Shown here in pieces: positions 4,938 to 11,691 of a stretch of 12,339 nucleotides of DNA (positions are counted from its first letter, which is position 1; each line of letters begins with the position of its first letter). The DNA is from CALFCX01 sp041650595. Lineage in GTDB: Bacteria > Margulisbacteria > WOR-1 > JAKLHX01. The position numbers and the translations under genes were made by a program. Below the pieces are notes generated by a model. That model was given only the letters and a program-made list of their open reading frames with translations. It had not been told where the DNA came from and searched no databases. The stretch covers positions 1 through 12,339 of the forward strand of contig JBAZKW010000028.1 in assembly GCA_041650595.1 (NCBI GenBank), read 5' to 3'.

Positions 4938-6044
4938 ATGGCAATTACTTTCGGAGGCTTGACTGCTCGGACCGTTTCCGTGAGAAGCGCAATGGTATTA
5001 AGAGATGATATATCTGATGTTCTCAGGACGAAAGTCGGAGTAGACGAAATATTTTTGGATGAATTAAGAATAAGAGACCTGGTATATGAAAGAACAATAG
5101 CAGATTTTTCACAGATCGAAAAATATTTACATAGTGATCCCGATAATATCCGGAATTTAAGAGATTTTGGGTTGGAGTTGCGGTCGGGTGAAGAATATAC
5201 GCCTCAAAATATCGCCTTGGCTCTTTACGGAAGATTGACTGATACAGGAGAACCAAAATACGGAAAGGACCAACCCGCGGTGCTTGCTGCGCTTGAAGAT
5301 CTCAGTTCAGTTTGCTTAAGAAATACGAAGAAATGGAACGAATCCATGTCCGGATTTAGCGGCATAATCGATTTTTCGGGGCTGTGTCTTAGAGGAATGA
5401 GATTTGACGGAATAAATCTTATTGGAGCAAATCTTGCCGGGGCAAACCTTATGGGAACCCACCTTAGCTATGGGAATCTCAACGGCGCGGACCTTAGCCG
5501 TGCCAATCTTACGGGTGCAGACCTGATCGGAACTATTCTAAGAGGAGCAAATTTTACGCAGGCTGTCACGATAGGGGCAAATTTCGTGAACGCAAAGTGC
5601 GCAGGGGCGATAGGTTTGGACTCATTGCCTATCGCCGTATCAAAAGAGTTTACAGCATTGTCACTTTTGGACCCGGCTCATTCGCAGAGAGTAACTGACG
5701 TTTACAAAATGCTCCGCATACCGTTTATTAACACGAATGGTATCCTTATGGCCCAAATATACCTTAGGAATTCTGTCGACAATAGCGGAGGAAACACTGT
5801 TGCCGATATTGATTGCATAACTTTTCCGAAGATCCTGCTTGACCGGCTTATTGAGACCGCACTCGAAGAAAGCATTGAAACAGCTCAAATCTTGATAAGA
5901 GCTGTCCGCACAATAATTGATCTTGACTGGCCCTGCGGTGCCGAGGACGGCCGGGATGAAAAATCAACCAATCCGGTATCAGTGCGGCTTTCAATGAACC
6001 TTAAAGGTAAAAAACCTGAGTTTGCTTATGAAATAGCCGCCTGA
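4938..6044 (+). CDS. Pentapeptide-repeat protein with unrecognised flanking domains
   Basis: 368 aa from the ATG at 4938, chosen because AAGGAG precedes it and the earlier ATG at 4866 falls in a -10 box. The centre (about residues 146-224) is an A(D/N)LxG-type array of about 16 pentapeptides (for example GANLAGANLMG, GADLSRANLTGADL), expected to form a right-handed quadrilateral beta helix of about four turns. The N-terminal ~140 residues (helical, charged) and the C-terminal ~140 residues (SLPIAVSKEF onward) match nothing I recognise. There is no signal peptide or membrane segment, so it is presumably cytosolic. Single-gene unit between two tRNA-Arg genes. Some pentapeptide proteins mimic DNA against gyrase, but nothing here shows that role. 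Confidence 0.85.
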   Translation: MAITFGGLTARTVSVRSAMVLRDDISDVLRTKVGVDEIFLDELRIRDLVYERTIADFSQIEKYLHSDPDNIRNLRDFGLELRSGEEYTPQNIALALYGRLTDTGEPKYGKDQPAVLAALEDLSSVCLRNTKKWNESMSGFSGIIDFSGLCLRGMRFDGINLIGANLAGANLMGTHLSYGNLNGADLSRANLTGADLIGTILRGANFTQAVTIGANFVNAKCAGAIGLDSLPIAVSKEFTALSLLDPAHSQRVTDVYKMLRIPFINTNGILMAQIYLRNSVDNSGGNTVADIDCITFPKILLDRLIETALEESIETAQILIRAVRTIIDLDWPCGAEDGRDEKSTNPVSVRLSMNLKGKKPEFAYEIAA

Positions 6045-6065
6045 TAACGCGGGCAAATGAATTTG

Positions 6066-6148
6066 TCCCCGACTGGGATTGAACCCTGCCTGCCGGCAGG
6101 CAGGCAGCAACCTACAGCTCCCCCGCACTTTGTGAACAAAGTGCGGGG
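6066..6148. repeat. tRNA-3'-end-like fragment split by the 20-bp palindrome, plus CCCCGCACTTTGT hairpin
   Basis: TCCCCGACTGGGATTGAACC (6066-6085) reads on the minus strand as a tRNA T loop, T stem and acceptor 3' strand. It is interrupted by the same 20-bp palindrome as at 2586-2605 (here 6085-6104), then CAGCAACC resumes the T stem's other side. No full cloverleaf can be assembled, so it is a remnant, not a functional tRNA. A 13-bp hairpin with a 2-nt centre follows (6121-6148) and is related to the inverted pair at 4592-4648; then TAAACTCCGGC, also shared with 4689-4699. Confidence 0.65.
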
Positions 6149-6176
6149 TAAACTCCGGCTGTCATTCTATTAACTT

Positions 6177-6250
6177 TGCGCCCAACAGGATTTGAACCTG
6201 CGGCCTACTGCTCCGGAGGCAGTCGCTCTATCCAACTGAGCTATGGGCGC
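6177..6250 (-). tRNA. tRNA-Arg (anticodon CCG)
   Basis: 74-nt complete cloverleaf: acceptor GCGCCCA/TGGGCGC, D stem GCTC/GAGC, anticodon stem ACTGC/GCAGT with loop CTCCGGA (anticodon CCG, reading CGG), and T arm GCAGG-TTCAAAT-CCTGT. The discriminator is A; CCA is not encoded. Confidence 0.96.
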
Positions 6251-6281
6251 ATTAACAATAATCACCCTATCCAATTGCTTG

Positions 6282-6300
6282 CCCCGATTCCCTATCGGGG
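6282..6300. repeat. CCCCGAT hairpin upstream of tRNA-Arg(CCG)
   Basis: CCCCGAT (6282-6288) and ATCGGGG (6294-6300) around a TCCCT loop, in the gap between the tRNA and the next gene. No T tract on either side, so probably another palindromic unit rather than a terminator. Confidence 0.5.
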
Positions 6301-6405
6301 AGCTACAGGCACGTTAACAACAAATGGATTTTAACATGAATAGAGTGAAATTTTCGAAAAATACCGTCGATAATAATGTGACGGAAAATTAGGGAGCAAA
6401 TTGAA

Positions 6406-7533
6406 ATGAGAGTTCAATCGTACATCAGATTTGACAAGACTCGATCTCCACAGATATCCATCAGGATGCCGGCAGCCAATATGGCAATCATGGGACAGAT
6501 ATTCAGAGACCTGAGCGGCAGGCCAGCCGAAGAGATCAAACATGCACTGGAAACCAACTTTAGGCCCCAACCGACCGATGTCAACCTAGAGCTGACAACA
6601 GGGCAGTTTGACATGCTCGCAAGCCACATTTCTACAGGAAAATTCGTTGCTCCGCCGGTTTTTCTGCGGAACCATGAAAAAGAAACCGATATCCTAGCGT
6701 TTTCATTCGGCGCGGGACTCCCCGTGAACATAGCAATCGCCAGGAACATAATGCAGATATGCGCTGGAAAAGGTTGCAGCGGAAGTCCCGTCAACATTTA
6801 TGCCCAATGGGAAATATTAGACCAGCTCCGGCTGATGGGCACGGGAAATGATGGTTCTGCAAAGCTTCACAGGATCGAAATACCAGCAACGGTTGCCATA
6901 GGGCCCAATGTCAAACCGGAGAATCTCGACGACCTTAAATCGTTCCTGTTGGAAAAAGGCATTATCCCCGATTTGACCACAACCACGACAAATGAAGCCA
7001 TGATCGGTCATATCAACGAATGCATACGCACTTCATCATTTTATGACCTGTTGGTTAAGAGGAATGAAGCTCAACTAGTCTCCGCACTTGAAAGCTGTCC
7101 CGGTCCCGTAAGAGAAGCGATAAATTATATGCGATTAAAAACATCGGGATTAAGAGAGACCAGATTTCAGGACCTTCAAGCAGAGCAGCGTGAAAAGATC
7201 AAACAGCTAAACCTTGCGATCCTTATGGCGCTCATACCAGAAAAATACATCAATTTTTACATAACTTCAAAAGGCATATTAGACGCATATTCTTCCAGCC
7301 CGGACAAACAAGATAAGGTTTTTCTTGCCGGCCAGTCGTGGCACGGACCAAGACTCATCGGGTTGTGCCGGAAAGCCGGCCTGAATGTGACCGGAGGAGC
7401 GTTCGTTGACGTATTCTCTCCGCGTGATACTCAATCATGGGTCAGAGATCCCTTTTCATGGGAGATCAAGGAAAGCAGTTCCATGATGGGGGACAATACA
7501 GATCTGATGCAGCTTCTCGATGAAATCAAATGA
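6406..7533 (+). CDS. Uncharacterised 375-aa protein, possible distant DUF218/YdcF-like fold
   Basis: Not confidently recognised. Start ATG at 6406 follows AGGGAGC. There is no signal peptide or membrane helix, so it is probably cytosolic. Conserved-looking blocks: DILAFSFGAGLPVNIAIARN (about 94-113), VNIYAQWEILDQLRL (about 128-142), an IPDLTTTTTNEAM segment (about 191-203), and DKVFLAGQSWHGPRLIGLCRKAG (split over about 304-326). Opening strand, then an NT/TNEA-like segment, then a strand ending in a His/Arg pair recalls the DUF218 (YdcF/SanA/ElyC) order of motifs. That is a weak by-eye resemblance and could be wrong. It is a single-gene unit, convergent with queH only 12 bases away, with no terminator between them. 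Confidence 0.55.
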   Translation: MRVQSYIRFDKTRSPQISIRMPAANMAIMGQIFRDLSGRPAEEIKHALETNFRPQPTDVNLELTTGQFDMLASHISTGKFVAPPVFLRNHEKETDILAFSFGAGLPVNIAIARNIMQICAGKGCSGSPVNIYAQWEILDQLRLMGTGNDGSAKLHRIEIPATVAIGPNVKPENLDDLKSFLLEKGIIPDLTTTTTNEAMIGHINECIRTSSFYDLLVKRNEAQLVSALESCPGPVREAINYMRLKTSGLRETRFQDLQAEQREKIKQLNLAILMALIPEKYINFYITSKGILDAYSSSPDKQDKVFLAGQSWHGPRLIGLCRKAGLNVTGGAFVDVFSPRDTQSWVRDPFSWEIKESSSMMGDNTDLMQLLDEIK

Positions 7534-7545
7534 GGTGCTTTTAGT

Positions 7546-8091
7546 TTACCTTATGCTAAACTCGCAGCCGCAGTAGTTCTGGCAATACAGATCGTTTTGT
7601 CTGGCAAGATCCCGTGTTTTTTTAAAGCCGTCTTCTTTCTTAAAATCAAAAGCTAAATACTTTTTGCCGTTAATGCCCTTCCCTATTTTAGAAATAACAT
7701 TAAAATCCTTGTGGGAGCTTACCGTAAGCGTCGTGGCAAACTTGTTCAGGCCTAGCTCGCCGGCTTTCCTGTAGGTTTCTTCAAGCCGCATTTGAAAACA
7801 GATCCCGCACCTATAACCCCCTTCTTTTTCGCCTTCAAGGCCGGTTACCGCCTTTAGCCATTTGTCGTGGCAGTACTCTACGTTTATAAGCTCCAGTTCC
7901 AAAGCTTTTGAGATCTTTTTTGCCGCGCTTAACCTTTTCGAATATTCTTCCTGGGAAGATATATTGGGATTGAAAAAATATCCGACCACGCAATAGCCTT
8001 CATCGCGCAGTTTATGTACCGGCCAGCCCAGACATACGCCGCAGCAGACATGCAAAAGGACCGTATTCCCTATTGGGTTAACTATACTCAT
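7546..8091 (-). CDS. queH: Epoxyqueuosine reductase QueH
   Basis: 181-aa enzyme for the last step of queuosine tRNA modification, reducing epoxyqueuosine to queuosine; it replaces the cobalamin-dependent QueG in many anaerobes. All family Cys blocks are present: LLHVCCGVC (Cys16, 17, 20), YRCGICFQMRL (Cys95, 98), TTLTVSSHKD, FDFKKEDGF and YCQNYCGCEFS (Cys170, 174, 176). In the family these bind a 4Fe-4S cluster and an extra iron. Its ATG overlaps the stop of the preceding dUTPase-like gene by 4 bases (ATGA), so it is coupled as the last gene of the operon. Length is normal for the family. Confidence 0.95.
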   Translation of the reverse strand: MSIVNPIGNTVLLHVCCGVCLGWPVHKLRDEGYCVVGYFFNPNISSQEEYSKRLSAAKKISKALELELINVEYCHDKWLKAVTGLEGEKEGGYRCGICFQMRLEETYRKAGELGLNKFATTLTVSSHKDFNVISKIGKGINGKKYLAFDFKKEDGFKKTRDLARQNDLYCQNYCGCEFSIR

Positions 8092-8606
8092 AAACCTTTG
8101 TTCTGAAATATCCCGTTGTAAAGTTTTTTGGCATCTTTTATGCTCTCAAAAACCAGCTGGACCACACGGGCATTCTGTTTGATTCTTATACCGGACGGAT
8201 TTTCAACCACCAGAATGAACTCACTTTTTCCGGAAAAGCCGGCGTCCCATACGCCATTCTGCGTAAAAGCGCCCATCCTAAGGAGTGTGGTCCGAGTAAA
8301 AGCAAGCGCAGTCATGTTACCGGGCATATTTACCGTTTCGTTGGTTATGACTTTATAAGCGCCTTTAGGAAGATCCCACCAGCCGTGTTTGTCTGCAATA
8401 TTTGCTTTCACGGGGGCAATCTCGTTGCATTCAGGCATTTTTCTTTCTTTATTGGAAAAGTCCACGTAACCCTGTCCGCAGAACTTATATATCATTGCGA
8501 CCGTCATATCAAAACCGTTCGGGGTCAGTTGTTTTTCAAGGTCTATATAGCCCTCGATAAGTTGTTTCTCGGTAATAAGGATTTCGATCTCATTATGATT
8601 TAGCAT
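8088..8606 (-). CDS. dCTP deaminase/dUTPase-family protein, probably dUTP diphosphatase
   Basis: 172-aa trimeric nucleotide-pool enzyme of the Dcd/archaeal-Dut family. Landmarks: LTPNGFDMTV (about 27-36), FTRTTLLRMG (103-112), VWDAGFSG (119-126), NARVVQLVFE (145-154, with the conserved Gln) and a C-terminal YNGIFQNKG. In E. coli-type dCTP deaminase a catalytic Glu follows the DPGW/FxG block (LEFYN). The matching stretch here (EFILVVEN) has no Glu at that spot by my hand alignment, which favours dUTP hydrolysis without deamination. It overlaps the thioesterase gene upstream by 14 bases and queH downstream by 4. Family is certain; the exact reaction is less so. Confidence 0.85.
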   Translation of the reverse strand: MLNHNEIEILITEKQLIEGYIDLEKQLTPNGFDMTVAMIYKFCGQGYVDFSNKERKMPECNEIAPVKANIADKHGWWDLPKGAYKVITNETVNMPGNMTALAFTRTTLLRMGAFTQNGVWDAGFSGKSEFILVVENPSGIRIKQNARVVQLVFESIKDAKKLYNGIFQNKGL

Positions 8607-9015
8607 TTTGTTTTACCATAATATCACCTAGAATTTTTGCTATGTGTTCCGGAACACGTTTTTTCTTTATAGAAGGATCCACGCAGACCATAAGCGTCCT
8701 GGCAGTTACAATGACTTTGCCTTCGGGATCTTTTATTTCATAGCCGAACCATATTTTTACGCGCCCTATCTCTTCCACCCAGGTCTTTATATCAAGGGTT
8801 TGCCCGTAAACAGCGGGAGATCTGTAATCTATTTCCTGCCTTGCCACCACAAAAAGAGTGTCTTCTTTTTCCGCGAGGTCCCGCACGCTCAGCCCCAATT
8901 GTTCAAAAACATGGGTACGGGCTTCTTCCAGGAACTTAAGATAATTCCCGTAATAAACTACCCCGCCGCAATCGGTATCGTGATAATAGATCTTTCTTTT
9001 GTAGCTTAATGGCAT
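8593..9015 (-). CDS. YbgC-type acyl-CoA thioesterase (hotdog fold)
   Basis: 140-aa hotdog-fold thioesterase. The signature YYHDTDCGGVVYYGNYLKF (residues 10-28) contains the catalytic Asp of the YbgC/4-hydroxybenzoyl-CoA thioesterase family (Asp15 by alignment with DTDxxGVVYxxNYL). The rest follows the family: VVARQEIDYRSPAVYGQTL, then an IGRVKIWFGYEI strand. In proteobacteria YbgC lies in the tol-pal operon; here it sits in a mixed operon with the hydrogenase-system regulator (11 bases upstream) and the dUTPase-like gene (overlapping). The acyl-CoA substrate is unknown. No good ribosome-binding site is seen, consistent with coupling to the preceding gene. Confidence 0.9.
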   Translation of the reverse strand: MPLSYKRKIYYHDTDCGGVVYYGNYLKFLEEARTHVFEQLGLSVRDLAEKEDTLFVVARQEIDYRSPAVYGQTLDIKTWVEEIGRVKIWFGYEIKDPEGKVIVTARTLMVCVDPSIKKKRVPEHIAKILGDIMVKQNAKS

Positions 9016-9026
9016 TATAAAAGGGC

Positions 9027-9281
9027 CTACAAAGAAAGCTCTATCAGCTTGGTATTAACCCCTGAAACAAGTCTCAATTTTCTGGCAAGCTCTTTTTTCT
9101 TTGAGGATGAGCCGACAAGCTCGCAGATTATTAGTCCGGCGTCAGAACAATTGTCAAGAACTCCGTCATGAATTCCCAACCTTGTCTTTATAATACAGCC
9201 CCAGCCGGTCAGGATCTTTTGGACATTTATCGCGGCTTTTTTTCTCTTATCAACAAGGATCAAAAGCACCGTCTTTTTCAT
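9027..9281 (-). CDS. TM1266-type iron-only hydrogenase system regulator
   Basis: 84-aa protein with an ACT/NikR-C-like alpha-beta layout matching the putative [FeFe]-hydrogenase-system regulator family typified by T. maritima TM1266: first strand TVLLILVDKRKKAAINVQKI, then GCIIKTRLGIH (the family's IIxGRxGIP position), LIICELVGSSSKKKELARKL and a final SGVNTKLIEL strand. Its place 129 bases downstream of hydC on the same strand supports this. The start ATG at 9281 follows AGGAGG by 7 bases. It has its own promoter and leads a four-gene operon. Members have no DNA-binding domain of their own; the mechanism is not established. It is diverged (Lys-Thr instead of the usual Gly-Arg area), so the call rests partly on context. 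Confidence 0.75.
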   Translation of the reverse strand: MKKTVLLILVDKRKKAAINVQKILTGWGCIIKTRLGIHDGVLDNCSDAGLIICELVGSSSKKKELARKLRLVSGVNTKLIELSL

Positions 9282-9300
9282 AAATGGCCCTCCTGGAGGT

Positions 9301-9329
9301 ATTATAACTTAACAGGTAATGAGGTGCAA
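9301..9329 (-). promoter_or_regulatory. Promoter of the regulator-thioesterase-dut-queH operon
   Basis: On the minus strand: TTGCAC (9324-9329), 17-bp spacer, TATAAT (9301-9306), 20 bases before the ATG of the TM1266-like gene. The ribosome-binding site lies in a small dyad, CCTCCAGGAGG (9289-9299), which could occlude it in the mRNA. Confidence 0.7.
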
Positions 9330-9343
9330 AGTTGAAGTATGAC

Positions 9344-9411
9344 GGATGACGTATGAAGAAAAGGCACAAGACTCCTCTCTCTCGTCATTCTTCATTCGTC
9401 ATACGTCATCC
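9344..9411. repeat. Inverted repeat of TGACGTATGA-type units at the end of the hydrogenase operon
   Basis: Left arm GGATGACGTATGAAGAA (9344-9360). Right arm 9388-9411 carries TTCTTCAT and ATACGTCATCC separated by TCGTC, so it pairs with the left arm except for a 5-nt bulge. The right arm reaches into the hydC stop codon. No T tract follows on the minus strand. The low-complexity vocabulary resembles the segment at 2437-2530 in style but not in sequence. Confidence 0.6.
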
Positions 9412-9899
9412 TATTTCAAGCGGCTGTGTTCCTTCAGTATCGAAACTGCATTCTTCTCAGTGACATTGCCGTAGATCTTTTCATCGATCATTACCACCGG
9501 CGCAAGCCCGCAGGCCCCAAGACATCTGGCTTCCTGCAGAGTAAATACTCCATCCGTGGTGGTTTGCCCTATTTCAATCTTCAAATGCTCTTTTATTGCT
9601 TTGAGGATCTTTTCAGCGCCTTTTACGTAACACGCGGTCCCCATGCAGACAGAGATCGCATGTTTTCCCTTAGGTAAAAGACTGAAATAATGATAAAAGG
9701 TCACCACTCCCCAGATATGGGCGGTAGGTATGCTCATCGATAGCGAGATCTCGTCCATAACCTCTTGTGAAACATAACCGAAAAGATCCTGTGCCTTGTG
9801 CAGCACTGCGATAAGATAAGAATCCCGGTGCTCCGTGGTCTTGATAGAACCGATATAGTCTCTTAATTCCTTGATCTTTGCCGTATTATCTTTTTCCAT
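9411..9899 (-). CDS. hydC: NuoE-like [2Fe-2S] subunit of NAD-linked [FeFe]-hydrogenase
   Basis: 162-aa thioredoxin-fold subunit. Cys85, Cys90 (SVCMGTACY) and Cys126, Cys130 (EARCLGACGLAPV) form the canonical NuoE/HydC 2Fe-2S site. The N-terminal helical domain includes YLIAVLHKAQDLFGYVS and IWGVVTFYHYFSL, both typical. It works with HydB (flavin, NAD site) and HydA (H-cluster) in a soluble complex exchanging electrons between NAD(H), ferredoxin and H2. The ATG at 9899 lies inside the end of hydA (14-base overlap), showing coupled translation; a TTG one codon earlier is less likely. Here it is the last gene of the operon, whereas hydC/hndA is usually the first. Confidence 0.95.
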   Translation of the reverse strand: MEKDNTAKIKELRDYIGSIKTTEHRDSYLIAVLHKAQDLFGYVSQEVMDEISLSMSIPTAHIWGVVTFYHYFSLLPKGKHAISVCMGTACYVKGAEKILKAIKEHLKIEIGQTTTDGVFTLQEARCLGACGLAPVVMIDEKIYGNVTEKNAVSILKEHSRLK

Positions 9900-11682
9900 C
9901 AAAAGGGCCCTGGCACCTTTCTTCGCCGGAAATTATTCCCTGCGGATAATGCTGCTTGTAATGCGTATGTAGAAGTTTGTAAGATCTTTCACCCAGCGGC
10001 TCGCCGAGAAATTCCTTATAGATCTTCTTAATATCCGGATTTTCGTGACTTTTTCGCACAGACTTATTCTTATCGGAAGAATAAAGCGCTTCGGCTCTTT
10101 TCTTTAAAAGATTTTCGTCCAGCGGCACGGAATTTAAGCCTACATAAGGCTGCCCTCCGCCTCCGACACAGCCTCCGGGACATCCCATGATCTCGATAAA
10201 ATGATATTTATTGGGATCTTTGCGGACTTCCTGCAGAAGTTTTGCGGCATTCCCCAACCCATGCGCCACAGCAACTCTGAGTTCCATATCTCCCATCATG
10301 ACCGATCCCTCTTTTATTCCCTTAAGCCCTCTCACTGCCTTTATGTCAAGGTCCGGCATTTCTTTTCCCGTATACAGTTCATAAGCGGTCCTAAGCGCCG
10401 CTTCCATAACGCCGCCTGTGGCACCGAATATCGTGCCGGCCCCGGAAGACATCCCGAGAGGCTCGTCAAATTCTTCCCCTTTTATATTGACAAGATCTAT
10501 TCCCGCCGACTTCATCATCCATGACGCTTCTCTTGTTGTGATCATATAATCCACGCCGCGTATGCCGTCTATCAAAAGCTCCGGCCGGGCCGCTTCATAT
10601 TTTTTGGCTGTACAGCACATGACGGCGACCGACAGTATGTTTTTGGGGTCGGCTTTTATTTTTTCCGCAAAATACGTCTTTATCATAGCTCCCATCATCG
10701 ACATCGGCGATTTGGCGGTAGATATGTTTTCTATGAGATCAGGAAAGAACTGTTCCATATATTTCATCCAGGCTGACGAACATGACGTTATCATAGGGAG
10801 CTTGCCTTTGGTCTTTATGCGGTGCACAAGTTCGCTGGCTTCTTCTACTATCGTAAGGTCTGCCGAGAACTGAGTATCGAAAACATAATCAAACCCCAGT
10901 TTACGCAAAGCGGCTGCGGTCTCTTTTTCCATATTGCGCCCGGCAGAAAGCCCGAAATCCTCGCCTATCGCGGCTCTCACCGAAGGCGCGACCTGGGCGA
11001 TCTTTATCAGATTTTTGTCGGAAAGGCCCGCAAAGACATCCTGCGTATAATTTTTCTCAATAAACGCGGCTGTCGGACAGACATTTATGCACTGCCCGCA
11101 GGTTGAACACACTGTATCGGAAAAAGGCAGGTTATAGGCCGGCATTACCACTGTTTTGAAACCGCGGTGAGCAAATCCCAAGTTGGTCACGGCCTGAACT
11201 TCGGAACAGATCCTTACGCATCTACCGCAGAGTATACATTTGTTGGGATCTCTTACGACCGCCGTCGAGGAGATATCTTTTTCGTAATTTTTCTTTTCAC
11301 CTTCAAAATGCCTTTTCCTGATTCCCATTGCGTACGCGAGCCTCTGCAGTTCGCAATTGCCGTCGCGCACGCATGTGTGGCAGTCGGTCGGATGGTTGTC
11401 CAGGATCAGCTCGACTATATCGCGCCTGGCACGGCGCAGTTCGTCGGTATTGGTCCTTATTTTCATGCCGTCATGTATCGGATAAGCGCAGGAAGCCACA
11501 AAATTCCTCATCCCCTCCACTTCGACGATGCAAACCCTGCAGGCACCCTCAATGGAAAGCCGGGGGTGATAGCAAAGACGAGGGAGGTGAAAGCCCACGC
11601 CGTCGGCAGCCTGCATTATGGTCTGGTTGGGCCTTACTTCGTATTCTTTGTCGTTGATTATTATCTTTATCTTTTCCGGCAT
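9886..11682 (-). CDS. hydA: [FeFe]-hydrogenase catalytic subunit HydA (HndD type)
   Basis: 598 aa, all modules present. Plant-type 2Fe-2S domain (Cys37, 48, 51, 65); His-Cys 4Fe-4S site (His97, Cys101, 104, 110); two 4Fe-4S clusters (Cys149/152/155/159 and 192/195/198/202); H-cluster domain from about 225; small-subunit-like C-terminus from about 543 (KSHENPDIKKIYKEFLG). The H-cluster motifs deviate: L1 reads TSCSSAW (299-305) against the usual TSCCPxW, L2 reads MCCTAKKYE (355-363) against MPCxxKxxE, and L3 reads IMGCPGGCVGGGGQP (498-512) against MACxxGCxxGGGxP. Catalyses reversible H2 formation and is probably electron-bifurcating as the HydABC complex (inference from subunit content). It starts 9 bases after hydB, with GGATAGGG as ribosome-binding region. 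Confidence 0.95.
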   Translation of the reverse strand: MPEKIKIIINDKEYEVRPNQTIMQAADGVGFHLPRLCYHPRLSIEGACRVCIVEVEGMRNFVASCAYPIHDGMKIRTNTDELRRARRDIVELILDNHPTDCHTCVRDGNCELQRLAYAMGIRKRHFEGEKKNYEKDISSTAVVRDPNKCILCGRCVRICSEVQAVTNLGFAHRGFKTVVMPAYNLPFSDTVCSTCGQCINVCPTAAFIEKNYTQDVFAGLSDKNLIKIAQVAPSVRAAIGEDFGLSAGRNMEKETAAALRKLGFDYVFDTQFSADLTIVEEASELVHRIKTKGKLPMITSCSSAWMKYMEQFFPDLIENISTAKSPMSMMGAMIKTYFAEKIKADPKNILSVAVMCCTAKKYEAARPELLIDGIRGVDYMITTREASWMMKSAGIDLVNIKGEEFDEPLGMSSGAGTIFGATGGVMEAALRTAYELYTGKEMPDLDIKAVRGLKGIKEGSVMMGDMELRVAVAHGLGNAAKLLQEVRKDPNKYHFIEIMGCPGGCVGGGGQPYVGLNSVPLDENLLKKRAEALYSSDKNKSVRKSHENPDIKKIYKEFLGEPLGERSYKLLHTHYKQHYPQGIISGEERCQGPFDGKR

Positions 11683-11691
11683 TGATTTACC

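Noticed and set aside
6066..6148. A fourth tRNA gene
   Set aside because: T-arm and acceptor-like bases are present, but no D arm, anticodon arm or matching 5' acceptor strand can be found.
10201..11685. Several + strand open frames of 90-170 codons
   Set aside because: All are antisense to hydA, whose domains and ligands are intact along the whole length.
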